The notes under the pieces were generated by a model. That model worked only from the letters and a program-made list of their open reading frames with translations. It had not been told where the DNA came from and made no database searches. A DNA stretch of 64,000 bases from Batillaria attramentaria (taxonomy: Eukaryota > Mollusca > Gastropoda > Batillariidae), in assembly GCA_018292915.2 (NCBI GenBank), contig JACVVK020000014.1, forward strand, positions 3,282,501 to 3,346,500. Direction: 5' to 3'. Both the position numbers and the translations under genes were made by a program. Of the stretch, positions 1 to 12,069 are shown in pieces (within the stretch, counting starts at the first letter, position 1; every line of letters begins with the position of its first letter).

Positions 1-685
1 TACTGAAGTTATTTAGACTGATGGTCGCTAGTACATGTACACGAGGTGCGGCAAACACTATGGGGTGAACTATACCAACGCAGCCCAAATTAGTCTGTAT
101 TGAATATGATCACACGCCGGCCACGATTCATCTGCCGATCCGGCCGCTCGTCAGTCCGGCCACCGTGCCGTGCCAGAACTGAAACTGATTCAATGTGCAG
201 AACTAGAATATGCCGTCTGAATCCACAGCCGGCAACCGAACACCGTGCCGAGCCGCTGACCCGCCAAAAACAGTGCGGAATCCGGCACGGTTTTTTAAAT
301 TTTATTTTATTTAACATCATCGGTGCAGGGATGGCTGCCGCGCCTCAGCTGGGCCTGACACTGATCAGTATGGATGAATCACGGCCTATCATTCTGCATA
401 TCATGCAATAAACTATTGTATTATTAAACAAAGCAGCCGTTGCGGTGTCATTCCGGCCGTAACAGGGGGAATCACTGATAAAGAACCACCGTCACTAAGT
501 GCACCAAGCAAACGGTGAAGGCCACAGCATCATTGATAAAACACTGACTAAAGCCATTATCCAGAGTTTCAGTCTCAGTCGGAGGGAGATATCAATGCAG
601 TCCACTGAAAATGAATGACACGGGGGAGCCTGACGATCAACTCAGTAAACTTCAGTCACTGTTACAAGGCCTAGCCGACAACTGA
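1..685. other. Gene-free flank rich in CAGT/ACTG
   Basis: No open frame here has a recognisable domain, and no splice pattern links the short frames. The tetranucleotide CAGT and its complement ACTG recur often from about 300 onward, as they do more strongly at 31.9-33.2 kb. I see no other structure. Confidence 0.5.
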
Positions 686-1133
686 CTTAAAGATCTAAGC
701 TCCCAACAAAAAGCTTTCCGAAGTGTGAAAAAAATTTTACGGAGTCGACCGTGCAAGCACAGTCAACTCTGTCACAGTTGCAGAGTTTTCAGCGTCCCTG
801 AAACCCCAACAAAAACCAAGGGCAGCCTGATTCAGTCACAGCTCAGTTTGCGTTTTACACTGAGCAAGAAAGATCGTGCAGCACTCAACAATAGTCAACA
901 TCCCGGCGCTAGACACTGTAGCGATATGTCACCGCGTCTCGCTCGCTGACCAAAAGCCAAATAATGCCCACGGCGGCAAACACCTGCTCTGGTTTTATAA
1001 GGGTCCCCGAAGCGCTGAAAACTCTGCAACTGTGACAGAGTTGACTGTCACGTGCTTGTGCGGTCGACTCTGTAACTGAAACTGAAAATTTCACACTTCG
1101 GAAAGCTTTTTGCTGGGAGCTTAGATCTTTAAG
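686..1133. mobile_element. Inverted-repeat element (MITE) with TTAA ends
   Basis: The two ends are inverted copies of each other over roughly 110-120 bp (about 686-800 against 1013-1133), beginning CTTAAAGATCTAAGCTCCC and ending with its complement. Each end contains TTAA, the target duplicated by piggyBac-type transposases, so a piggyBac-mobilised MITE is a reasonable guess. There is no transposase frame between the arms. A diverged relative of the inner part is at 6096-6420. Confidence 0.7.
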
Positions 1134-1872
1134 TTAGACTTTGCACTAAGATATCAATGCCTCAACTGGATTTCAAAGAAACCGGACCCGGGCCGGGCCT
1201 CTTCTCCTGAAGCAGTCAGTTGTTTGATCGGGAATGCCCGTTACTGATCTAGGTAGAACGATGAACGGATGAGTCCAGACCGGTGTGGGTCTTGAAAATA
1301 GGGACTGTAGATAGTAGCTTTGCCTTGGAACGCTGCAGTGTCAGTGGAATGTTTTGGGTGAGAAAAGCATCCTGCCCGGCTTTCGTCACCACATAGGGTT
1401 CCGTTTTGTCCCGTCCGATAAGCACGTGACTCAGCGCGAGGTGATGAAGAGGATAGGCGGGGGGAAGGCGGGGTGGGTCAGACCGTTATCAGGTTGTAGA
1501 GACAGGATCCCCCGGGTCGGGGCACAGTAAAGGTTATCGCCCACAGACAGGTGTAAACACACGTCCCGGACAACTTTCACCTTCGCTAGACATCACGTGC
1601 GCTATCCCCTTCCTACTTCGGAATCTGCCAGTACCCATTCAACCCCTCTCCCCCCCCCCCGCCCTACCCTAAACGCCTAAACGGCCCTCTTCCACAGCGA
1701 CCTTTCCTGGAATTTCCATTTGGACTGAAATAACGTGAGAAATTCAATCAGTTGGAATCGGGGCTGACTTACCTCAATCACCGTGGCCTAGATTCCGGCC
1801 GGATGTCAAACCAAGAAACAGGGCAGTGCTGATCCTGTGTGTTCTCCACTAGTACTACAATGACTGAATGGA
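1134..1872. other. Non-coding stretch
   Basis: No supportable gene. The stretch contains a poly-C run near 1650 and otherwise unremarkable sequence up to the SINE remnant at 1873. Confidence 0.4.
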
Positions 1873-2165
1873 TGTGGACGATTACACGACCGGCACCACA
1901 GGTGCCGTACTTCCCGGGCTTGGCTAACGACGGGATATTTATGACAGGAAGTGTGTCACTAGTAATGTGGCCCTGACCCGCAGTGGCCCTGACCCGCAGT
2001 CCCAAACCACACGGACGTCCATAGCATCATCATGCCATCATCGTCGTCTCCAACATAATGCATAATAAAAATTGCCTTAGCTTCCGAGCCGCACGTGGAA
2101 TCCACCCATGACCCGGGAGGAACACCACTGGAGCTGGCAAAAAGGTGAGGCAGGGAAAAAAATGA
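1873..2165 (+). mobile_element. SINE family A remnant, tRNA head missing
   Basis: This matches the 3' body of the SINE seen intact at 15891-16401: the GATTACACG..CCGGCACC segment, the GGGATATTTATGACAGGAAG segment, the CATCATCAT block and the final ACCACTGGAGCTGGCAAAAA. The tRNA-like head is absent. An 18 bp piece (GTGGCCCTGACCCGCAGT) is doubled at about 1967-2002. An old 5'-truncated copy. Confidence 0.75.
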
Positions 2166-3193
2166 TTAGATGGAAATCTTGCAGCAGGAAAGAACGCCGG
2201 ACGATTAAGTGTAATGTAGAGTTTCAGTTGGGGCTGACGACGGCTATGTGCACTTTCTCCGCTAGCTTAGCATCAGCTGCACTGAGCAGTGTGGTGTTAG
2301 GGGCTCATTCTGAGTTGAAAGCAGTTGAGAAAGAAGCCCTTTAAAAAATCAAACCTCTTCAACTGACGGATCGCTGACTGGAAATGCCAAACATAGCAAA
2401 CGCCGGCTCTGAATTTGCTTTATCTGCCTTTTTTTTTTCTTCTTCTTCTTCTTTCTCCTTCCTCTCCTCTATAACGAGTATGAACGTTTCTCATAATAGA
2501 GTACCTCTGCGCTTCCATTGGATTGCATTGGATTCCGTCAGTCGGCTGCCGAGTGGAACTGTTCCTTTTCCATGGCACATACAGCGACAGTAGACGCCGG
2601 AGGGTCGTCCCAGAGACCTTCAACAAGTCGACCGTCAACAAAGTTTGACAGAGATTTACGTCCATGCAGGGAGATTAATCGAGTTTCCGACCGCACAAGT
2701 CGCCTCCCCTTGCCGCTCTCGTTACCCCTCGCTGCGACGTTGAGGAGGTGCAGTATGTTTTACAACAACAGTTATCTCCTCTTGTCTGCCGTTATCTGCC
2801 CCTGAGGATCTCCGTTTCCTTGGAGACCTTCTTTGGTACACTAACACAATCTGCGGTGTCGGTGCGTCTCTGATAAGGCCGTGAGGGGAGATAGGAACTC
2901 AATGGTGCCATCAACTTTCATTGCTCGCACCTCAGCCTCAGGTCTATACTAAAGGGGATGTCTCCATTTCATCCTGGCGTTAACTTTCCTAAATTATATG
3001 CACAGTAAAAATTATAACCCTGACGTCGCTCAGCAGGGTTGCTAGACAAGACAAGATGCTGCATCGCTTGCACCAGTTGCAGATTTATTTTCGGTCTTAT
3101 CACAGGGAAGAACTGAAGATAATTGCAGCGAACATCCTCATCTTTGGCCCCTGTGTGCCGTAAAGTGCATGTTAGGCTTAAACCACCGGAGAC
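2166..3193. other. Non-coding stretch
   Basis: A T/C-rich simple tract lies at about 2429-2468. Open frames on both strands are short and have no family resemblance. No gene is called. Confidence 0.4.
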
Positions 3194-3398
3194 TAGGCAT
3201 GTTCAGCAGGACTTCGTCAAGAGGACTTCGCTAAGCAGCGTAACCCATTTACATGTAAATTAGGCTCACACGGCAGAGGCCGCGAGCGGCTAACGCGCTG
3301 CGATTGGCTTATGGTACCCCTAACGTGCCTAATTTATATGTAAATGGGTTAATCTGCTCAGCGAAGTCCTCCTTACGAAGTCCTACTAAACATGCCTA
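3194..3398. mobile_element. Short inverted-repeat element
   Basis: Arms of about 70 bp (3194-3266 and 3328-3398) are inverted copies with a few mismatches. The outer end reads TAGGCATGTT and its complement, and the inner arms carry TAACCCATTTACAT and ATGTAAATGGGTTA. The spacer is about 60 bp and GC-rich. The shape is that of a hairpin MITE with no coding capacity. Confidence 0.7.
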
Positions 3399-3699
3399 CT
3401 GTAGGGTAAAATCCGCTGTCATCCGAAGTTTGTGGCGAAGATGTCTTACAGACTGATGATGTCAGTCTCTTCCCTATGTTGGAAACAGATCCTACTTTCA
3501 CAATGAGGGCGATGAAAGGAAACTATGCACGAGTCGAAACTGACAGATGCAAATCATAGTATCGAACTGTGATGCTATTTTATCACATATTTTCAAGTTG
3601 TTGTTAGAGCTGGTGGTGACCTAGTCATGGCGCACCTCTCTTGTAATCCTGGATGTGACTTCCCCGATCACTCATGGGTTAGCCATAACTAGTTGTGAC

Positions 3700-3700
3700 C

Positions 3701-3742
<42 letters not shown>

Positions 3743-3772
3743 TACAGTGTGTGTGTGTGTGTGTGTGTGTTG
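3700..3772. repeat. (GT)n microsatellite
   Basis: Two GT runs are separated by a short GCGTTACA interruption. A (GA)n run follows at 3922-3951. Apparent open frames across these are repeat artefacts. Confidence 0.95.
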
Positions 3773-3918
3773 GGGTGGGGAGGGGGTGATTGGGCCGGAG
3801 TGGAACTGAATGTTTTCAAGTCTTCTTTGTGTCGATAAAGGCTACATACGTGCTTAAATTCAGCGTGCGTATGCTCAAATTGAGCGTGCATATGCTTCAC
3901 TTGAGCATGTATTTCCTA

Positions 3919-3955
<37 letters not shown>

Positions 3956-5477
3956 TTGATATCCAGGTCCAGCTCACTGGCAGACACAGACACCATGGCC
4001 AGAAGGAGAACAATTGCTTGCTAATTACCAGATTGATGAATCAGTCACGGCGTCGGCCCGACAGGAAGAGATGAAAACACCATTCATCAGTCATCTTCAA
4101 ACTGTCGTCAAACCACAGCCCGCAGTCTGCGATCCATTCTCACCCACCGCACGTGCTGGGTTCAAGTTGCTAGCTCGTTCCCCCTCCCACCCCACCCATC
4201 TCTCTCCCCCTCTCTCTCTCTCTCTGATAAGCGGTATAACAAATTACAACATATCCGTCTGGCCTGTTGTTCTGGACCCGGCTGTGCATGTGCGTCTGTC
4301 TGTTTGTCCAGTCCCGTCTGTCGAGGCTTTTTTTTTTAAATGCCGGAACCACGAATATTTATTTTTCATCCATGCAGTTGTAGAAGTCAGTTTATATAAT
4401 ATCCATACATATCCAATTCATATAATAGCCATGCACTTAATCCAGGCCTCTCCCACTGCATGCAGGACTTCCGAACTTTTGCAATTTATATTTTGAATTG
4501 CCGCCTTGGTCTAGGGGGGAATACTCCTTACCACGGGAAATCACTCCGCTGCACAGAATAGCAACTTATTCCACCGTTGCCTCCTGCAGGCTCAGTTGAG
4601 AGTGGTTCTGAAATGACTAATCAAAGCGGTTTGGAATCGGTCGAAGGCTGGACAATACAGCAATTCCCCTCTCCATCTTTCAGTGCATGTTTGACAGTTC
4701 ATTCCAAAATCTGTCGCCAACAACCGATAGGGCTGCCTGACCCAAACGCTGACCCCTTCAGCGTGGAAGAGAAAATTCAACTGGCAATCGTTTCATCTGC
4801 GACAGAAATTATAAAGCTGGGGTTGGGGAGAGAGGGGGGGGGGGAGGCGGAGAGAAAGGGGTAACCACATGCAGGAGGAGGGGGGAGGGGACAACGGGAG
4901 GGGGACGATGGATATTCCTGGAGATGGGGGAATCAGTGAGGTGGGAAATGGAGAATTGTAGAATGAACTGCAAAACTGTCAAGTGTTTTTTTTTTAATAT
5001 TGTTTTCCCCAAAATTCCATGTTTGATTGCTTGTTTGTTTGTTTTTGGTTTCTACCATCGACGTATAGATCTATACGTCTGTGGTTTCTACACCATCCCC
5101 ACGCCTTCCCCCCACCCTCTCCGCCCCCACAAACTTCGCGAAGTACACAGTCTGCTGGCACTTGTCTGTAAGAAGCATGGGCCTTTAGTACGAAAGCTGA
5201 TCAACATGATCGTCTCTGCCCAAGGTTCGAACCCTCAGCCTCCCGGCGCTTATCATTCATTGACAGGTGGACAGCCTGCCATTTAGGGTCACCGTGACCT
5301 CTGCCGGCTCCCATCTCATTAGCGAGGCACGTGCTGTTGATTGACGTAGCTCGTGACAATGGTGGGATCATTGATGGCGGGTGGCCTGAAATCACCGCTG
5401 ATTGCCCACAGAGGATTTACGAGTGCAAGACTAACAAGATCATCCCCCCCCCCCTCCAATGCTATCAGTCAGCGTGC

Positions 5478-5518
<41 letters not shown>

Positions 5519-5562
5519 CGCCTCGGTTACGACGGTGTGTGTGTGTGTGTGTGTGTGTGTGT
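5478..5562. repeat. (GT)n/(GC)n microsatellite
   Basis: A GT run passes into a GCGCGC run, then, after a short unique piece, into a second GT run. Confidence 0.95.
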
Positions 5563-6020
5563 AACTGAGCGTCACTCTTGTAGTGAGGCATACATCATGT
5601 GACTCTTATTGTGAGGCACACACCTTCGTCACGTGGGTGTTAAAAATATAGACGGAGCTTGATCCAGGGAAAATACGCAAATTTATCAGCGATACCATTT
5701 CTACTCCGCGGGAACTTTCGCCTTACCCGCGTAAATTATTTGCTTTAACTGAACATATTTTATTTCCTGACTATCTCTTGAAAAAGCTAATTCTGATAAC
5801 TAAAAATGTTCCGGCGGAGACAAAGGGCCAGGGTTTGTGTATATCAGTATAGGCTTAATTATTACGGCCCCCAAGATACGCTATTTCGAGTGCACAGGCA
5901 CACTCACCATCAGTCGAGCGTATCCATTCCAAAAGTTGCCTTCAGTCAAGCTTCGAAACTCAGTGATACTGAACGTAGCGGAATTACAGGTCTGCAATCT
6001 CAACGAAAAGCCGAAAACAG

Positions 6021-6081
<61 letters not shown>
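6021..6081. repeat. (GT)n microsatellite
   Basis: About 30 uninterrupted GT units end in a T-run. The repeat abuts the left side of the element remnant at 6096. Confidence 0.95.
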
Positions 6082-6085
<4 letters not shown>

Positions 6086-6095
6086 TTTTATACTG

Positions 6096-6420
6096 AAACC
6101 TCTGCGACATAATGCACAATCAACTCTGTTACAGTTGCAGATTTTCAGCGCTTCGGAGGCCCTTATGGAAACGCCAGAGAGTCACGTTGAGTTTGCGGTG
6201 ACTTCATTGTGCTTTTGGTCAGTGAGCGAGACACATCTCTACAGTGCCTAGTGTTGGGTGCTGCACGAGAAGACTTGCGACTGCAATCTTTTCCGCTCCG
6301 GCAGTGTCAAAATGCAAACTCAGTCGTGAAATCAGGCTCCGCTTGACGTTATAAGGGTGTCAGAGGCGGTGAAAACACTCAGAGATGACAGAGATGACTA
6401 TGCACTGCGCACGGTCGGAT
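6096..6420. mobile_element. Diverged relative of the 0.7-1.1 kb inverted-repeat element
   Basis: Shares CAACTCTG(T)TACAGTTGCAGA and TTTTCAGCG with the arms of the element at 686-1133, and the internal phrase around GTGAGCGAGAC with CTTTTGGTCAGTGAGCGAG. The right end again carries GGTGAAAACACTCAGAGATGAC. The terminal TTAA ends are not preserved. An old, eroded copy with no coding content. Confidence 0.5.
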
Positions 6421-7178
6421 CAAGTTATTTATTCAAACACACTATTTGTGGCTGTTTGTTGAGATTGCAGACCTTAAACCTTCTGCTTTTAGTCTAGCGA
6501 GCTTGGACATTTCTGTCTCCATAGCGATGACCAGAACAGAACAGGGAAGGGCTGGGAGATGATGGTGAACAATTACTGTTATTACACCAATTGATGTTAT
6601 CGCTGATTACCCGCGTATTCCCAATAATACCCGTCCCCCGCCAGTCCCGGCTGAAAGTCAAAGCGACCCGCGGAATCTTCTGGGTCACCATATCAAACAG
6701 CGTCAGAATAAGAACTGCCGAATGACTCACTGGCCGTTACACGTCATACTTTTTGTTCGTCAGTTACTCAGTGCAGAAATGATCCCTCCACAGGTAATGT
6801 ATAATTTGCACGCCTAAGTCTGGCCTTCGGTTTGCCCAAGTTCAGTTTTAGCTTGTTGCTGCTTGAAAGAGAGAGGGAGGGAGGAGGGTGGGTAAAGCTG
6901 GCAGATGATAGGATGGGTGATGAAGTGGGGGGGGGGGGGGGATTTTATGGTTTGTTGGTTGGTTGTCACGTTGTTGGTTGGTCAAGTTGGCTGGTTGGTT
7001 TATCTTTCCGTTCTTTTTACAGCTAAAGTGTGATGGCGGCCTAGCCAAGCAGCCAAAGTCACACGCCAGGAACAACTTGTCCTTAAGGGCCAAAAGCCAT
7101 AGGACGTAAAGCAAGCTAATGATGATGGCGGTAACAATAATCGCACTAATACGAGCGCTTTATCCTAGACAGTTATTT

Positions 7179-7316
7179 GGCTCGCGAGCTAAAACCCAAC
7201 GCGCACGCTCACGTGAATCACACGCATTCTCTCACACACTGGACTTTAAACACATTACAATCACGCGGCGCGACGGGCCAGCTCAGCAACTTAAGTTTCG
7301 GGACTTTAGAATTGTA
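7179..7316 (+). repeat. Interspersed repeat, also at 26858-26993
   Basis: About 135 bp matches 26858-26993 at high identity, including the shared words CACGCTCACGTGAATCACACG, split here as CACGCTCACG and TGAATCACACG, and ending in TATAGAATTG or TTTAGAATTG. The ends of the repeat unit are not defined, and the function is unknown. Confidence 0.65.
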
Positions 7317-7785
7317 TTGAAATACGGGGCTGTGAAACCGAATGAAAACCTGAATCCAGCTGAGGTCTTTAACTTTTCATTCGAGAATCAAAACCACGGT
7401 AATGACCAGTCAAGGCGAAGAACTGGACTGTGAGATCAGCGTGTTTAGAAGAAGAGACGGATGCTAAGAGGAGGAGCGAGGCGGGAGGCAAAGGAAAGGG
7501 CGGTCAGTCACGGTGGGAGAACGAGGACAATGACTGGGATGACAGTCAATCCTACGTTTCCGTCCTGGACAGTACTCAAATGAATACGCGAGTGTGAATT
7601 CAGGTTTTCCACTTTGTCACCCGTGCAGTGTCTTTGTTGGCCGTCACACAGAGGACTGCTTCAGTTGTCGGTCGCCAAATGATTGATTCTCTCACACAAC
7701 TAGTTTCTGGGCGTAAAGGGGGGTTGTCAGAAGTTCGTGACCTCTCGACCCTCTCCCATTTTCTTCAGTTTGTCAAGTTCTGTGT

Positions 7786-7850
<65 letters not shown>

Positions 7851-10800
7851 TAAGTGGCCGGGAAAAGGTGGATTTTTGACGATTTTCCGAGATCTTTTTC
7901 CGCCAGATTCTTTCCGGGGTCTCGTTGAGTACAACCACCTATTTTAATCGCGATGTGAGAGCTTGCTAAATTAGGTTGTATGGCGAACACACAGACAGAC
8001 AGACAGTCAGTGCTCGTTGATATATGTGTATTTCAGTTAGAAACCCAGTATCGATGAGATGATCACATAAGGTCAGTACGCCGGTCACGGTTCATACGGG
8101 ATACTTTTGGAACAGTGCGCGTACGGTTTCGTTTGTAGCCGAGTTCAATACCCAGCCCGGCGAAACTTGAAAATCACGCGCTGTCTGGTGCGCACATCAC
8201 CTCAGTTTTGAGTGAGATTATTCGGGGTGAGTTCAGAACTGAAACCTGGTGACTGATGCCACATATCAGTTCAGTTTCACAACAAAGTATGTCGCCAGCG
8301 TACCCTCAGGGTCGCCCAAACCTTTTCCGTCGACAGAGACCGTTTTCAGTTCGGAGTCACTGTCAACTCAGTGCCGGGCAGTTGTTCTCCCTCTCCGCAC
8401 CCGTGCATTCGACTCCAGGACTGAATCTCTAGTCCCCAGTAATCCGTGGCCGATAGAAGTCGGTCCGATAGATTGACAGGAGACAACAAGCCACAAGGGG
8501 GTCCGGCTCTTTGAAAGATGTCGCCAGCGTCAGTCCGCTTTCATCTTCAGCTGAGCTGAACGGATTTTGGTCAAATACTTCGGAACCCCCTGCCCACAGA
8601 AGCTGTGCCAGCAGTCCTTTCTTCTTGACCACAGGTTGACCTCATCCTCACCCGACCCTTCGTCCTGGCCTCAGTCTCAGTCCCGCCCCCCCCCCCCTCT
8701 CCCCTCCCCTCCCCTCCCCTCCCCCCTTCCCTTCCTAAACGGCCTTTTCCCATACAAGCAAGTGTTCGTACACAGTGTGTCAGCTGACGGCATAGGGCGG
8801 ACACTGCAGACGAAGTGAACTATTGATCTCACAACTGTCGTTTGTCCTTGGCAAACCGGTCCGTGCACATGTAGTGGCGATAAGGGGATTTCATGGTAGC
8901 TCAGTGGGTATACTTTCACTGAGCCGGCTGACCGGCGGACACTGTGACAAATTTGAATACCGTCACCGGCTCACCCGGCGAACACATATATCACGTGCAT
9001 TGTCTTTAATTCTATAATTATACACACAGACAATGTGGACTTAAAAAGTGGTCTGCATTCACATAATTATCAACCACCGGTCACGGAAAAGAGAAATGTC
9101 AGTCTCGATGAAAAAGCACAACACTGCTCATTATAGTCATCTGTAGTTTGTGAGTGGATGGTTAGTAATCGTTTCAGTAAATGCTCCAGTACCACTGAGC
9201 TACTAAGATCACCAATGCAAGTCAGGTTGAATACTGCTGCGTTCCTCTGACACTAACATCAAGTTTAACTTGATTACACTAAAACATGATGAGTTTGCGC
9301 GGTATCAGGCTGACCGCCGCAAGTGCGCAGCGCCTGACTAGTACACAGGCTGCAATACCCCTGAGCCACCGCGGACAGAGTGCGCCCTTTGCGGCTCAGT
9401 GGTGAAGCTGGATGATTAGAAACAACCATTCAGTCCTGACATGCGTATAGAACGTTACGTACACGTGAGGTTATTTTGCTTCTTTCTTTGAGACCTTACA
9501 AGTTACATCCCTTCGTTGCACTTAGCTCTTCTAATATTATCCAGCTCGCTCTCATCACTTACTGTGAAGGTGGACCAGAGCTCGCGTGTGCAAAGAAACA
9601 CTGAGCGACGCTCGGGCCGGTATGGAACCCAGCGAGTCACGCACGTGATAAATCGCATTCCAGACGCCAGTGTTTTGTCTGCCATTTTGCACGTGCTGTG
9701 TGTTTGTTGCTACTGGGCGCTGTGTGTCTGTTGTGTGTGCTTGTTTTGCAAATTGACCCTGTGCAGGGCAGTCGCACCACGAACACCCCAGTGATGCCTT
9801 GAAAGACTATGATGTTGACTGACCACCGAAAGCCATACTTTTTTTGCGGGGAGTGGGAGGTGGTGGTGGGTGGGGGGGGGGGTGTCTCTTGTTTTGTTTT
9901 CCAAGTTTGTTTTTGTATTGTTTGTTTTTTGAAGTTTCCACCAATCTGGAAAAATGAGGGCGGGGGGAGGAGGAATCGGGGGGGGGGGGGGGCTAGGCCG
10001 AAGGGTCTCTTGTTTCGTTTTTCAAGATTTTTTAAGTAGTTGTTTTTTGTTTGTTTGTGGTTGTTGTTTTTTGTGTTTTATTTTTTCGTTTGTTTGTTTG
10101 TTTTGGGGGTATTGTTGTTTGCTGGGTTTTTTGTTTGTTTGTATTTTGTTGTTGGTCTGGTTGTTTTGTTTTGTTTGTTTGTTGTTGTTTGGGGGGAGGG
10201 GTATTTTCTTCCCTTTGAAACTATATATGATCATATTTTTGGCATGACTGACTGAACTCGGACTATGTTAGAACTGACACTGATCAGATCGGAGGAGTCT
10301 ATGATACCGGTTTCTAGACTGATGTGTGTAGACACTGCATTGTTCAATATTAGCTGCCTTCTGGGAAAGGTGTAGCGTACAAATGCAAGTTAGGACAACG
10401 CCAGCGAATCAGTAAGGCACCCAAGTAAAGCTTTATTTTACAGGAAAACAAAGTGTACAGAAATACCTTTGCGTCTATCGTTTGCATTTTTAATCAAAAT
10501 AATGTAAATGTTTACGATTTTATATCATGCAACGTACAGACATATCCGTTATGGCGATACCTTTCACTGAAGAGTCGAAAAGACAATATTAATACCCAGC
10601 GAAAACTGACAACTCCGAGTTACGACTGAAAATGTAACTGGCTTCTAAAAAGACCACAGACTTTGGTGTATAAAAGTGTGAACAAGTGTATCACCATTTT
10701 GAGTTCAACACAGTCGTGGAGCATGAATCAGTATCAAGAACTGGTCAGATGCAGTGTAGGGACGTACGTAAGCCTACTGACAGAGTTCGGTACATCGTCC

Positions 10801-11702
10801 GTGTCAGTAGTGCTAACAGGCTCTTGAAAATTAATTTCAAGTTAAAAGAAAGCGGCTTTGTAGAGGTATGAGTTTTGAAGCTGTCAATCACTTCATGCCT
10901 AACACGGAGCCTGAACATTCCGGCCTGCCGACAACACGTGACGTTCAGTTAAGACTTGTTAAAAAGAACAGGCCACTGCACACCAGTAGAAGGCGCTTCA
11001 AGCCACTAATACGCGGCAAAGCCCGGGCCTTCCCTGCTAGGCCCGAGATCGCTGCAGATTGCATAACAGTGGCTCGAAGTGGCTCCGAGTGATAAAAGTC
11101 GATGCTCAGTGTGCGGAGGCGGCAAAAAATGATGATCAGTCCTGAATAAGTCCACTAGTCCCCTCCCAGCAACGATCCAGACTAAAAGCTGTGATGAGTG
11201 TGAGTCAAGGTGGGCACAAATATGAGACAACGGAGGGCCCATATAAAAGAACAAGAAAAAAAAAAACTGAATTCTCGACATACAACACAGGCAACACAAA
11301 TCGCTGCCAGCTTCTTTCCTCAAGAATACAGAATGCGCTTGCCAAGGGCAGATAATAAATGCAGCATGAAACGGGAACGTTACATGCAGTTATGTACCTT
11401 CGTGATTATCAGTGTCGCAAGACTGGCACGTACAGGCTAGTAGCAGGTTTAACATCCCTTTTTCACCACATACGACGGTTTTCAACAACTGACAACTGAC
11501 GAGGCAAAAAGTCGAGCACAATATTTTTTACTTCCAGTCTGTATTGACTGAGTCGAACGGCACTTCAGTAAAGTCGATCAGCCTGGTTCGGCCCCCGCCG
11601 GCTCTTAATACTAGTACTGACCACAGACCTAAAAAAAGATAGACCCTCTGCGGTGCTGGAAGTGTGACGCCGCCGCGCGCCATGTTGCGAGTACCTGGAA
11701 GT

Positions 11703-11786
11703 GCCAGACACTATCAGCTGTTTACATAGTGCGCGTAGCATTGGCCAGACGCTATCAGCTGTTTACATAGCGCGCATAGCATTGGT
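11703..11786 (+). repeat. Tandem duplication, 41 bp unit
   Basis: Two adjacent copies begin GCCAGAC and run through CTATCAGCTGTTTACATAG and a GCGCG(T/C)AGCATTGG end. They differ at only a few positions. Confidence 0.8.
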
Positions 11787-12069
11787 CCGCTTTATCTTAC
11801 GTCACATTTCTGATGACGTCTTTCTAAAGAACTTTGTATTTCGAACGAGGCGTCCTGTACACAGAGCCTTTGAGTTCTGGTATTCACAAGATGGCCGCGA
11901 TAGCGACACTCGCAAGCAGCGGTCACGGTGGCAGCGTGCGGCGGTGTGTCTATCTTTTTTTAGGTCTGTGGTACTGACCGGCTGCCGGTGACTCGTGACC
12001 GGCTTGTCTGTCCCGCCGAACTCAATCCCCATTTATACAAGGCTTTGTCAGTTTGTGTCAGTGGTGTTG

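Larger units (their letters stand above)
6421..12069. other. Gene-free region with simple repeats
   Basis: Contains a (GT)n run at 7785-7845, poly-G runs at 6928-6942, 9870-9882 and 9979-9992, a C/T-rich tract at 8685-8740 and a T/G-rich low-complexity tract at 9880-10200. The open frames over these are artefacts. No exon with a recognised domain was found on either strand. Confidence 0.5.

Noticed and set aside
4014..4496. 160-codon plus-strand frame
   Set aside because: No recognisable domain, crosses a CT-rich repeat, and is consistent with chance in this composition.
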